From JAJYUU01 sp963822955 (GTDB lineage: Bacteria > Actinomycetota > Actinomycetes > Streptosporangiales > Streptosporangiaceae), in assembly GCA_963822955.1 (NCBI GenBank), contig CAWGJS010000008.1:186001-250000 (forward strand): a stretch of DNA of 64,000 bases, read 5' to 3'. The notes below the pieces were generated by a model. It searched no databases. It worked only from the letters and a program-made list of their open reading frames with translations, and was not told where the DNA came from. Shown here one piece after another: positions 1 through 8,164 of this stretch; the first letter of the stretch is position 1; each line of letters opens with the position of its first letter. Made by a program: the position numbers and the translations under genes.

Positions 1-229
1 ATCCACCTCCCCCAACACCGGTCATTCCGTAATTTAGGTACTGACTAAAACTTCCCAATTGCACTATCACGCGCATCCGGCTCCCCGAAACGGCAGCGAG
101 ATGAGGATAAATCGCAAACTCAATGGGCCGCAGCGGCATTGGCTAGAAATTCATTTATACGGCGGCTCCGAGTCATGTCATGCGGGGTTGGCGATGGCGT
201 ACCGGTCCGGATCAGCAGGCTGGGGTCAC
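1..229. repeat. Left copy of a diverged ~230-bp repeat (partner near 2528-2740)
   Basis: Bases 1-229 align with roughly 2528-2740 with scattered differences and small gaps. Shared blocks include the methyltransferase start region (complement of GTGGAT), an AATTTAGGTA-like stretch, AAATTCATT and the stretch around GCGATGGCGTACCGGT. In the right copy this DNA is the 3' end of the GT4 gene plus its downstream flank. In the left copy it follows the complete wzz gene. This marks the end of a tandem duplication of a wzz-GT4-methyltransferase unit. The alignment was made by eye. Confidence 0.7.
151..229 (-). pseudogene. Remnant of a second GT4 glycosyltransferase gene, internally deleted
   Basis: Right after the wzz stop the minus strand reads GTGACCCC, overlapping the stop as GTGA. 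This is how the intact GT4 gene at 3961 begins. It then jumps to the 3' end of that gene, and the frame stops after five codons. The scar contains GTACCGGT at 199-206. In the intact gene GTACCGGT occurs twice, at 2722-2729 and 2813-2820, and the 91 bp between them are missing here, as expected from deletion between short direct repeats. A second junction near 217-222 removed the rest of the gene. Confidence 0.7.
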
Positions 230-1518
230 CGGCGGCTCTCCGGCGAGGTGCCGGTCAGCCGGGTAACCCGCTTGTGCTGGGCAGGCGGCTGCGGCCCGCC
301 CGGCTGGCCAAGCTGCAGCAGCCGCCCGGTCGTCCGGTCGGCCGGATCAGGATCAGCGACCACGATCCCGCTGATATCCACCCCGGCACTGGTGATACTC
401 AGCGCCACCCGGGCCAGCTGCTCGGCAGTCGCCGCCCCCGCCGACACCGCCAGCACCGTCGCCGTCGCCGGCACACCCGCAGCCAGCCGCGGATTACGGC
501 TGTCCACCACCGCGACCACCACCGTCAGCCCGCCACCAGCCGGCCAGCCAGCCTCCGCGAAATCACCCACCGCGAACTGCAGCGACCCAGCCTGACGCGA
601 CCCCGCCGCCACCGTCGTGCACGCCGCCGACAACGCCGCCATCGCATCCGGATCCTGCTGCGGGCCGATCACCAGCCGCACCGGCACCCCCAGCGACGCG
701 GCATACACCGCCAGCTGCGGCCCCACCGCCAGAGCCCGCCGGTCCGACGACAACGACACCACCCACAGGCACACAACCGGCCCGCCGCCCCGCCGGCCAT
801 CCCGCACACCCACATGCCGCAGCGCCTTCAGCAAGCTCCACGCATGCACAACACCCGGCTCATACGACTCCAGCAGCCGCGCCCAGCCCGCCGCACCCGA
901 CGGGCGCACCACCGGAACCGACGCCAGCACCGGAGCCCCCACCGCGCCAGCTATCTCATCGCGCTCCCGCAACCGCCGGTCCGTCTGCCCCATCGCCACC
1001 ACCACGATCAGGCCCAGCAGCACACCCGCCAGCGCCCCCACACCCGCCAGCGCCGCCACCCACGCCGCCGCCGTCGTCCCCATCGCCGGTGACGCCGACG
1101 CCACCACCTTCGCCAGCACCTGGCCCCCCGGCGCGCCCGGCGACCTGACCAGGCTCACATACTGATTCGCCACCGCATCAGCGACACTCTCCGCGTCCTC
1201 CGCCGTCTTCGCCGACACCGTGATCGTCAGCGACGTCGACGACGACACCGTCACCTTCACCTGACGCAGCAGCTGCCCATACGACAACGCCGATTCAGCG
1301 TGGCTCACCGGGCCCAGCACCGCCGAGTCACTGTCCGCGATCAGCGCCTGGGTCGCAATCGTCTTCGGCGCCGGCACCACCACCAGCACATGACTCGACA
1401 ACAGCGGCGGCCGCAGCACAGCAAAACCCGCCCCCGCCAGCACGCCCAGCACCACCACAACAGCAAACACGACCTTGTGCCGCCGCACCGCCCGCAGCAG
1501 CATCCTCAGGTCCACCAC
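226..1518 (-). CDS. Wzz/YveK-like polysaccharide chain-length determinant with degenerate tyrosine-kinase-like domain
   Basis: About 430 residues, start GTG (1518 or the adjacent GTG at 1515). A basic N-terminus leads into a membrane segment near residues 16-37, then an extracytoplasmic Wzz region, then a second membrane segment near 150-175. Together these are the layout of polysaccharide co-polymerases that set glycan chain length. The C-terminal ~230 residues resemble a BY-kinase/CapB domain. Where a Walker A motif should be (VVSLSSDRRALAVG), the GxxGxGK[ST] residues are absent, so ATP binding is doubtful. It is the last intact gene of the glycan locus and the complete member of a duplicated pair; the other is a remnant at 3958-4363. 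A promoter-like motif lies about 60-95 bases upstream. Confidence 0.75.
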   Translation of the reverse strand: MVDLRMLLRAVRRHKVVFAVVVVLGVLAGAGFAVLRPPLLSSHVLVVVPAPKTIATQALIADSDSAVLGPVSHAESALSYGQLLRQVKVTVSSSTSLTITVSAKTAEDAESVADAVANQYVSLVRSPGAPGGQVLAKVVASASPAMGTTAAAWVAALAGVGALAGVLLGLIVVVAMGQTDRRLRERDEIAGAVGAPVLASVPVVRPSGAAGWARLLESYEPGVVHAWSLLKALRHVGVRDGRRGGGPVVCLWVVSLSSDRRALAVGPQLAVYAASLGVPVRLVIGPQQDPDAMAALSAACTTVAAGSRQAGSLQFAVGDFAEAGWPAGGGLTVVVAVVDSRNPRLAAGVPATATVLAVSAGAATAEQLARVALSITSAGVDISGIVVADPDPADRTTGRLLQLGQPGGPQPPAQHKRVTRLTGTSPESRR

Positions 1519-1577
1519 ACCACCTCACAGTCCACCAGCCAGCCGCCCCCACCCAGCACAAACACTCCCACCCTGCC

Positions 1578-1612
1578 GCATAGGAGCCCGCCGCAACCAC
1601 CCCTGATACACC
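1578..1612 (-). promoter_or_regulatory. Two-part promoter-like motif upstream of wzz
   Basis: On the minus strand the site reads GGTGTATCAGGG, then about 16 bases, then CCTATGC. The same arrangement and the same 35-base span occur upstream of the wzz remnant (4416-4450) and of both carrier-protein genes (29813-29847, 32807-32841). The expected transcription start is about 50 bases before wzz. Calling it a -35/-10 pair is inference. Confidence 0.5.
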
Positions 1613-1656
1613 AAGGGGGCGGATTTTACTCGCAAATGACGCCAGCGTCACGCTGC

Positions 1657-2535
1657 CTATCGCGACACCAGGTGCGCCCACAAATGCCAGCCCATTAGCG
1701 ACTCGCCGGGCAGGCCGTGCACCGGCAGCGGCGGGGCGTGCATGAAGCGCTTATAGGTCCGGGTAACGGCGAATGACGGAAAGGATTGCTCGACCCGCCT
1801 GCGGTCGTACACCAAAGCGTACGGATTATACGGACCGTCGGTGTTGTGGTGGCTAAAGGTTCTGAGCCGCAGATAACGAAAGAGCCCCATCTCCTTCGCG
1901 TTGCCCAGATGCGCTGCCAGCATTCCCCGCCGCGTCTCCGGCTTCAAGATCCCCATCTCGACAAGCGGGAAGGCGGCGAGCAGCGCAGCGCGGCGGAGGA
2001 ATCCGATCGAGACAAGGTAGTTCAGCGACCACCGGGCGTACATCATGATGACGAGCTCCCCGCCAGGGCGCAGCACCCGGTGGATCTCGCGCTGAGCTTG
2101 CTCGATATCCGGCACATGGTGCAGGACACCATGGCTGAAGACCACGTCGAACGAATTGTCGGCAAACGGCAGCTGGAGCACGCTGCCCTGGCGCAGCTCC
2201 TCGTAAGGAAGATCGCGCAGCATAAGCCGGGTCCTGACACGCTCGACCGACTCGGCTGTCAGGTCAACGCCCGACCAGCGGGCTCCCTGCCGGATCAGGA
2301 GCTCGGAATCAGATCCCTCCCCCAGGCCGATCTCCAGCAGCTGCTTCCCGGCGACGTTCAAGGCTTTGATGCATGCCGGGAGGTGGCGCTCAGTCTGGTA
2401 GCGAAAAGCGTCGTAATCGGTGAAGAACTTCTCGTAGTCACCCTGGAAGTGCCGGTGCAGCCCCCCGACCTGGCTGTCTCCGCACGCGTGATCCTGCCAG
2501 AACCTCTGGACAGTAAGCTCATCCAAATCATCCAC
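1657..2535 (-). CDS. Class I SAM-dependent methyltransferase
   Basis: 292 residues from a GTG start; an in-frame TAA just upstream excludes a much longer product. The SAM-binding motif I is visible as LLEIGLGEGSDS near residue 66, followed by GVDLT (motif post-I) and a SHGVLHHVPD stretch typical of the UbiE/Methyltransf_11 fold. The C-terminal third is hydrophobic and aromatic without a domain I can name. Position between glycosyltransferase and chain-length genes suggests O- or N-methylation of a sugar in the exported glycan (inference). The duplicated DNA at the left edge starts with the same GTGGAT, so a paralogue probably begins at base 6 and runs out of the window. Confidence 0.75.
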   Translation of the reverse strand: MDDLDELTVQRFWQDHACGDSQVGGLHRHFQGDYEKFFTDYDAFRYQTERHLPACIKALNVAGKQLLEIGLGEGSDSELLIRQGARWSGVDLTAESVERVRTRLMLRDLPYEELRQGSVLQLPFADNSFDVVFSHGVLHHVPDIEQAQREIHRVLRPGGELVIMMYARWSLNYLVSIGFLRRAALLAAFPLVEMGILKPETRRGMLAAHLGNAKEMGLFRYLRLRTFSHHNTDGPYNPYALVYDRRRVEQSFPSFAVTRTYKRFMHAPPLPVHGLPGESLMGWHLWAHLVSR

Positions 2536-2740
2536 CTCCCAACCCGGCCGTTATCGTCATTTAGGTAGCGATTAAATATGCGCCTTCGCGCCAGCAAGCT
2601 ATCCGCCCACGACTTCGCCGCCAGACGACGATAGATCGTAAAGCCAATGTGCCGCGGTGCCATTCGTGAGAAATTCATTCATGCGGCGGCCGCGAGTCAT
2701 GCCATGCGGGGTTGGCGATGGCGTACCGGTAGATCTCGAC
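2528..2740. repeat. Right copy of the ~230-bp repeat (partner at 1-229)
   Basis: Covers the start of the methyltransferase gene, the 2536-2674 intergenic stretch and the 3' end of the GT4 gene. It matches bases 1-229 in order and orientation with moderate divergence, so the duplication is not recent. Confidence 0.65.
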
Positions 2741-3961
2741 CAGCTGCTCGATGTTGCGATCCGGGTCGAAGTGCTTGGCGTAGGTCTCACGCGCCTGCGC
2801 CCCGTAGGCCAGGTACCGGTCCGGATCAGCCTCCACATCCGCGACCGCCGCGCCCAGCGCCTGCGCATCACCCGGCGCGAACAGCACCCCGTCCACCCCG
2901 TGCGTGATCAGCTCGGTGAACGCCCCGTGTCCCGCCGCGACCGGCGGCGCCCCCGCCGCCATCGCCTCGATCGCCACCAGCCCGAACGGCTCCTCCCACG
3001 TCGAGGGCAGCAGCACCGCCCGCGCCCGCGCCATCAGCGCCGCGCACCCCGCCTCATCCACATGCCCGGCCAGCTCCACCGACGGCCGCCCCGCCGCCCA
3101 CGCCGCCACTTCCGCCTCAAGCACCCCCGCACCGGCAATAACCAGGCGCAGCCCCGCACCCGCAGCGTCACCCCGCCCCCGCAGGTAACAATCCCAGCCC
3201 GCCATCAGCAGCCGGACGCCCTTCGCCGCGTCCAGCCGCCCCGCATACAGCACCGCGTCCTCGCGGGGCACGACCGGCACCGCCCGGGCCGGAATCAGGT
3301 TATGGCGCACGAACACCCGCCCGGCATCCAGGTCCAGCCCCGCCAGCAGATCCCGCTGCGACGCCGAGATAAACACATACGCCGACACCATCGACCGCCA
3401 CGCCTGCCGGTGCATCCCGTTCGCCGCCACCACCGCCGCCGACGCCAGCCGCGACCCCTTATAACACCCATGCACGACCGCCTGGACCGACGACCCGTCC
3501 ACGCAGTCGTGACACACCTGCCCGTCCCGCAGGAAATTGCGACTGGCGCACGCAAGCCGGTAGTTATGCAACGTCAGCACCACCGGCACACCCGCATCCC
3601 GGCACGCATACAGCACCGCCGGGCTCAGCAGCGGGAACGTGTTATGCACATGCACCACATCCGGCCGCTGCTCCGCCAGCACCCCCCGCAGCTCACGGAA
3701 CGTCCCCGGACTCCACACCGCCCGCCCCGGCAGCGCCGCCTTCCGCGCCAGCGACCAGCCCTCAATCACATCGCTGTCCCGCTCAAACCGCACCACCTCA
3801 TGCCCCAGCCCCGCCAGCGCAGCCCGTTCCCGGTCCACCACCCGGTTCTCACCACTCGGCGCCGACGACCGGTACCGGTTATGCACCACCATCACCCGGA
3901 GCCACCGGCCGCGATCATCAGCGGGGGGGTCGTTGGTGGTGCCGGGCGGGGCCGGGGTCAC
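2675..3961 (-). CDS. GT4-family glycosyltransferase
   Basis: 428 residues, GTG start overlapping the preceding wzz remnant's stop as GTGA. The N-terminal Rossmann half starts RVMVVHNRYRSSAPSGENRV and contains DVVHVHNTFPLLSPA. The C-terminal half has the donor-binding signature of GT4 enzymes, with PSTWEEPFGLVAIEAMAAGAPPV cut here to its key E-x7-E part (EEPFGLVAIEA). Family members are retaining, GT-B fold enzymes that transfer a sugar from a nucleotide donor at the cytoplasmic face. It most likely adds one residue of the repeat unit exported by the flippase at 8165-9847. Donor and linkage cannot be read from sequence. Confidence 0.85.
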   Translation of the reverse strand: MTPAPPGTTNDPPADDRGRWLRVMVVHNRYRSSAPSGENRVVDRERAALAGLGHEVVRFERDSDVIEGWSLARKAALPGRAVWSPGTFRELRGVLAEQRPDVVHVHNTFPLLSPAVLYACRDAGVPVVLTLHNYRLACASRNFLRDGQVCHDCVDGSSVQAVVHGCYKGSRLASAAVVAANGMHRQAWRSMVSAYVFISASQRDLLAGLDLDAGRVFVRHNLIPARAVPVVPREDAVLYAGRLDAAKGVRLLMAGWDCYLRGRGDAAGAGLRLVIAGAGVLEAEVAAWAAGRPSVELAGHVDEAGCAALMARARAVLLPSTWEEPFGLVAIEAMAAGAPPVAAGHGAFTELITHGVDGVLFAPGDAQALGAAVADVEADPDRYLAYGAQARETYAKHFDPDRNIEQLVEIYRYAIANPAWHDSRPPHE

Positions 3962-4363
3962 CTCCGGTTCTCCTGCGTACCCGCGGCCAGCCGCGCGACA
4001 TGCCGGTGCTGAGCCGACGGGCGCGGCCCCGCCGACGGGCTGAGCTGGAGCAGCCGCCCCGTCGTCCGGTCGCCAGGATCAGGGTCAGCCACCAGGATCT
4101 CGCCGAAGTCCACCCCCGCACTACTCGCGCTCAGTCCCACCCAGGCGAGTGGCTCTGCAGTCGCGGCATCAGCCGACACCCCCAGCACCGTCGCGGTCGG
4201 CGGCACTGCCTCCAGCCGCGTATTACGGCTGTCCGCCACCGCCATCACGACCGTCAGCCCGCCAACCGACAGCCCGCCAGCCATCGGATAATCACCCACC
4301 GCGACACCCACATGCCGCCTTGTGCCGCCGCACAGCGCGCAGCAGCATCCTCAGGTCCATCAC
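3958..4363 (-). pseudogene. Internally deleted wzz-like gene
   Basis: The first ~15 codons (MDLRMLLRAVRRHK) match the start of the intact wzz gene at 1518. They are joined directly to DNA matching its last ~110 codons (AVGDY... to ...GTQENRR). About 0.9 kb is missing and the junction shifts the frame, so the N-terminal frame stops shortly after the join. The C-terminal half shares about two thirds of its residues with the intact copy. It ends by overlapping the start of the intact GT4 gene, the same gene order as in the other copy. This is decay after duplication, not a separate small gene. Confidence 0.8.
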
Positions 4364-4415
4364 ATCACCTCACTGCGCATCCCGCCCGCCACCTACCACA
4401 TCCAGGCACCCGCAC

Positions 4416-4450
4416 GCATATGAGCGGCCGGGAAGCTACCCTGATACACC
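4416..4450 (-). promoter_or_regulatory. Two-part promoter-like motif upstream of the wzz remnant
   Basis: Minus strand: GGTGTATCAGGG, 16 bases, then CATATGC. The surrounding upstream DNA has diverged strongly from the intact wzz copy, but these two elements and their spacing are kept, which argues for function. It could still drive the GT4 gene at 3961, since the wzz remnant is short. Confidence 0.5.
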
Positions 4451-4547
4451 TTCACGACCGATCCGGCGCGGGTCAACCAAGTCTGCGCCGGGTTAATCGC
4501 CTTCAGTCGTATCTGGCCTGCGGGCGCGGGTTCGGGAGCTATCCGAG

Positions 4548-5858
4548 TTATCCGCGCGCCCGCAGAGCTGGCCTGACCGGCCTGCCGCGGAGCACCGAGT
4601 CGACGCCTTGATCAAGCGCGCGCTGGTAGACCGGCATTAGCCGGGCGACGGAATCCACCGTTTGACTGATGGCTGCCGGATCATGAGCGGCTGACACCAC
4701 GAACGACGGCGCCAGGATCCCGGACTCCAGGAATTCCTGTAGCACCAGCGTCCGGAACGCCTGGCTTGGCTCCCCACGTTCATCCCTGGCCGTGTAAACC
4801 AGGTTGCAGTCACGGCCCCGGAGCTGGAAGTACGGGCTAAGCCCGGCGGCGTCAACCACCTTCGTGACGGCGTGGCGCAATTCGGCGCCTATCCGATGAA
4901 GGCGCGCGGCTATCTGCTCGCGCTGATAGGTGTCGATCACGGCGAGCATCGCCGCGAGGGCCCACGGCTGCGCGCCCCCGGTCTGCGACAGGAGGAAGAC
5001 GCGATCCACGTCATCCACGAAGCCGCCCAGACGCATCAACTCGCGCCGGCCGGCCAGCGCCGACAGCGGGAATCCGTTGGCCAGACCCTTCCCGAATGTG
5101 CACAGGTCAGGCTGGATGTCATAGAGGAACTGAGCTCCTCGCTCATGCCACCGGAATCCGGTGATCATCTCGTCGAGTACGAGCACTGCACCATAGGCGT
5201 CACACAGACGTCGGAGGCCAGCGAAGTAGCCGCCGGCGGGCGGCTCTACCGTCTCGGCCTCGAGTATCACCGCGGCGATCTGGCCGGGATACTCCTCGAA
5301 GACGCGGGTCAGATCAGTGAGGTCGTTATAGGAGAACTGAACTGTCAGCGATTCGACCGACTTCGGTATCCCTGCCGACATGGATGTGGTCACGATGAAC
5401 CAGTCGTCTGTCGAGAAGAACGGGTGCTGACGACATACCGCCACCATGTCCCGGTTAGTGTAGGCGCGCGCAAGCCGTATCGCTGCCGTCGTCGCATCGG
5501 AGCCATTCAGGCCAAACTTGACCATCTCGGCGCTCGGGATAAGGTCGATGAGTCGCTCGGCGGCCTCGCGCTCGATCCGGTGCGGCCGGGCGAAATTCAC
5601 TCCGCAGTCCAGGTTGTTTTTCACCGCGCTGAGCACAGGCTCGAATCCGTGGCCGAGCGTGGTGGAGCGAAGGCCGCTTCCGAATTCAACGTATTCATTT
5701 CCGTCGATATCCCATACGCGGCAACCGGCGCCACGCTCGAGAATGGGAGCCATCCCGGCCGGATACTGATCGGCGCCTTTAGCGTAGGTATGAGCGCCGC
5801 CAGGAATCAGTGCGTGCACAGCTGCCACATGGGCCCCAGAAGCGGCGAAGCCCCTCAC
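4548..5858 (-). CDS. Class III PLP-dependent aminotransferase (glutamate-1-semialdehyde aminomutase-like)
   Basis: 436 residues from GTG, three bases after the upstream gene's stop. Fold-type I hallmarks are visible: LNGSDATTAAIRLARAYT for cofactor phosphate binding, the PLP-ring Asp in LVLDEMITGFR (residue 229) and the Schiff-base Lys in CTFGKGLANGFPL (residue 257). The family includes HemL and enzymes that aminate keto groups on sugars or small metabolites. Lying in a glycan operon between a pyruvyl transferase and a GT4 enzyme, it more likely makes an amino substituent for the glycan than it serves tetrapyrrole synthesis. The actual substrate is unknown. Confidence 0.8.
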   Translation of the reverse strand: MRGFAASGAHVAAVHALIPGGAHTYAKGADQYPAGMAPILERGAGCRVWDIDGNEYVEFGSGLRSTTLGHGFEPVLSAVKNNLDCGVNFARPHRIEREAAERLIDLIPSAEMVKFGLNGSDATTAAIRLARAYTNRDMVAVCRQHPFFSTDDWFIVTTSMSAGIPKSVESLTVQFSYNDLTDLTRVFEEYPGQIAAVILEAETVEPPAGGYFAGLRRLCDAYGAVLVLDEMITGFRWHERGAQFLYDIQPDLCTFGKGLANGFPLSALAGRRELMRLGGFVDDVDRVFLLSQTGGAQPWALAAMLAVIDTYQREQIAARLHRIGAELRHAVTKVVDAAGLSPYFQLRGRDCNLVYTARDERGEPSQAFRTLVLQEFLESGILAPSFVVSAAHDPAAISQTVDSVARLMPVYQRALDQGVDSVLRGRPVRPALRARG

Positions 5859-5861
5859 CTG

Positions 5862-7136
5862 TTAGCCCCTCGAAGTAACTTTGGTACCGGGACTGCGCAT
5901 CGTAGGCAGTTGGCCAGGCTGTGCCTGGAGCGGGAAGAGCAGCGACGTCAGCATCTCGAACTGCGCCTTCGCCTGGAGGGCTAGCGCCTCGTTCCGCTGC
6001 GCGAGCTTCGCCCGCAGCTCCGGTGCGCGGACCTGCAGCTCGGTGAACTGCTCGATGAGCTGACCAACGTCGAGCGATCCTGCGCGCTGGCAGAACTCAG
6101 CCAGCCCCACGTCAGCCATCACGGCATCGTGCTTGGCGGCGTAGCCCACGGAGATCGTTGGCTTGCAGAGCCTGATCGCGCTAATGACGTTGTGGTAGCG
6201 CGTCGCAACGACCATACCGACGGGCCTCAGCCCGTCCAGGAGGTCGGCAAATGACGTCGCCTTGGCCGCGCTCACTTGGCTAGCCGGCAGCGCAGGCCGG
6301 GCGGCCCGCAGGTCGGCCAGCAGCCAGTCGACAACGACGTCATCGCACCCCTTGGTATCTCCGACAAACAGCCGAACGGTACGCCCGGTGTCGACAAGCC
6401 AAAGGATGAACGTCTTCATGTTCTGCACGTACGAGTCATAAATCTCGTTGGCCTCCTGGCGCTCGTCGTTGGAGCCGTGGAAATCCATCACCCCAACCCC
6501 GACAAGATCCGCGTCGCCGGGCGAATCGGCTGTTACCGGAATGGCAAAGGCCAGATCCGGAAAGACCTGGACCGACGTTTTGCCGCCGTGTCGTGGCCGC
6601 ATGGCCTCGCGCGAATCGATATCCCGGTAAGAGCAATAGTAGGCAAGGCGGGAAGCCGCCCTGTACAGCCAGCGCATCAGGCGCTGCCTAGTGAAGTTCG
6701 CGCCGATGCTCACCAGCGCTACTTTCGTTCGGAATAGGCGGCCTGACAGGCAGACGACGAATATCGCGTAGGGGGTACCGAGAGCCCGAAGCGGCAGAGT
6801 CGTCTCAAGTACTCCCATGCCCGGCACGATCACCACGTCGTGGCGGCGGACCCAAGACGCGATCCGGAAGGCGTCCAGTCCCTTGCCCATGGCCTTAAGC
6901 AGGAGTGCCGTGAGCCTCGACGTGTTGTGCTCATGCCTGCAATACCAGGACAACTCCCGCGCCGGGATGCCGTATCGGGCCTGCACCTGCTCTGGTCCGC
7001 TGCACATCGCATCCACGATCGCGTCGCGATGGTCGGTCCTGAGGTACTGCAGCACCGACTCCATCGACGTGTCGTTGCCGATGTTGCCAGACCCGAGCAG
7101 CCCGAACAGGCCAACCCTGTTACGGCCACCAGTCAT
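5862..7136 (-). CDS. Polysaccharide pyruvyl transferase family protein
   Basis: 424 residues, ATG start with GGAAGGA seven bases upstream, immediately after the GT2 gene. The N-terminus GLFGLLGSGNIGNDTSMESVL, read in part as GSGNIGND, and the C-terminal VATRYHNVISAIRLCKPTISVGY match the PS_pyruv_trans family (CsaB/WcaK-like). These are GT-B-like enzymes that put a pyruvate ketal from phosphoenolpyruvate on a sugar, or act as related transferases. It would add a negative charge to the repeat unit. The last ~40 residues are extra and unremarkable. Confidence 0.8.
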   Translation of the reverse strand: MTGGRNRVGLFGLLGSGNIGNDTSMESVLQYLRTDHRDAIVDAMCSGPEQVQARYGIPARELSWYCRHEHNTSRLTALLLKAMGKGLDAFRIASWVRRHDVVIVPGMGVLETTLPLRALGTPYAIFVVCLSGRLFRTKVALVSIGANFTRQRLMRWLYRAASRLAYYCSYRDIDSREAMRPRHGGKTSVQVFPDLAFAIPVTADSPGDADLVGVGVMDFHGSNDERQEANEIYDSYVQNMKTFILWLVDTGRTVRLFVGDTKGCDDVVVDWLLADLRAARPALPASQVSAAKATSFADLLDGLRPVGMVVATRYHNVISAIRLCKPTISVGYAAKHDAVMADVGLAEFCQRAGSLDVGQLIEQFTELQVRAPELRAKLAQRNEALALQAKAQFEMLTSLLFPLQAQPGQLPTMRSPGTKVTSRG

Positions 7137-7138
7137 CG

Positions 7139-8098
7139 TCAGATCCTTCCCTGGCCCGCCACGACGGCGCCGACCGAGATGCCTTGGACATCAGCAGCAT
7201 TCTGCTCGGTCGCGAACCTGCCGTGCTCGGAAAAGGCCCTGCTCGCCCCCCAGTCGATGAGGTTGCGATAGCACGCACGCCGCTCGGCCGGAGTAAGCGG
7301 GGTACGCTGGATAGCGGTGATGAACCCCCAGATGTACTCGCCGTACAGCCGCAGGACCGGATTTCGCAGCCGGTCCGCCCGGCGCGGGTCCAGGTTAGCG
7401 CACCAGCCTCGGACACTCGAGAACGCCCGCGCCGCGCGATCGGGATGGTCGCGTCGGAAATACAGCCAATCGGGCACCTGGTAGAACGGCCCTTGCAAGG
7501 CGAGTTCGGCGACAAATGTTCGGTCGGCCCGGTAGTAACTGCCGTTCAGAGAGGTCTGCCGAAGAACCCCCGTGCGGATGACCGCTCCGTCATCGTCTCC
7601 GCCAGGGTCAAATAGCACGCTTCTGAAGCGCTGCGGCGCGGATGAGGCGGCCGAGTCCAGTGAGTACCTGACGGTCTTGGTGACCGTGCCTGAGTCGTCG
7701 ATGACCGCGGTAAAGGAGTGCGCCAGCACCGCGTTGGGGTAGGTGTCGAGGGCGTCGACGCAGCGCTCCAGTAGATCGCAGGCGTACAAATCGTCGTCCG
7801 ACGCCCACTTGAAGAACTCACCCCTGGCCAGGCCGACAAGCAAATTGTGGTTGGGCGCGCAGCCGATGTTCTGAGGCTGGCGGAAGTAGCGAATCCTGGG
7901 GTCCTGTGCCTGGTATCGGGAGCAGATCTTGGCGGTGTCGTCAGTCGATGCGTTGTCGGATATGAGCAGCTCAAAGTCTTCGTAAGTCTGGCCAAGCAGT
8001 GCGTCGAGGGACTGGGCGAGAAACTTCTCACCGTTATAAACCGGAAGTCCGACTGTCAGTCGTGGTACTGTCCTCAACTCCTTGTCTCCCTCCATCAC
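7139..8098 (-). CDS. GT2-family glycosyltransferase
   Basis: Up to 319 residues. The GT-A signature is clear: RLTVGLPVYNGEKFL, then ELLISDNASTDDT, then the metal-binding D-x-D region FFKWASDDDLYA near residue 95. The first codon could be GTG at 8098 or ATG at 8095, but a TTG giving LRTVPRL is placed better behind GGAGGGA. Family members are inverting transferases using nucleotide sugars. It ends three bases before the pyruvyl transferase, so the two are probably co-translated. Acceptor and donor are unknown. Confidence 0.85.
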   Translation of the reverse strand: MMEGDKELRTVPRLTVGLPVYNGEKFLAQSLDALLGQTYEDFELLISDNASTDDTAKICSRYQAQDPRIRYFRQPQNIGCAPNHNLLVGLARGEFFKWASDDDLYACDLLERCVDALDTYPNAVLAHSFTAVIDDSGTVTKTVRYSLDSAASSAPQRFRSVLFDPGGDDDGAVIRTGVLRQTSLNGSYYRADRTFVAELALQGPFYQVPDWLYFRRDHPDRAARAFSSVRGWCANLDPRRADRLRNPVLRLYGEYIWGFITAIQRTPLTPAERRACYRNLIDWGASRAFSEHGRFATEQNAADVQGISVGAVVAGQGRI

Positions 8099-8164
8099 GG
8101 TAACCGCAACCTGCGGCTACACGGAGCGTCGGCATTACCTACGCCTGGTCGGTCGAACCGGCTA

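Noticed and set aside
2657..4012. Long plus-strand open frames such as 2657-4012, 23758-25227 and 30959-32500
   Set aside because: They are antisense to clear genes, Arg/Pro-rich, lack ribosome sites and follow the codon pattern of the opposite strand.
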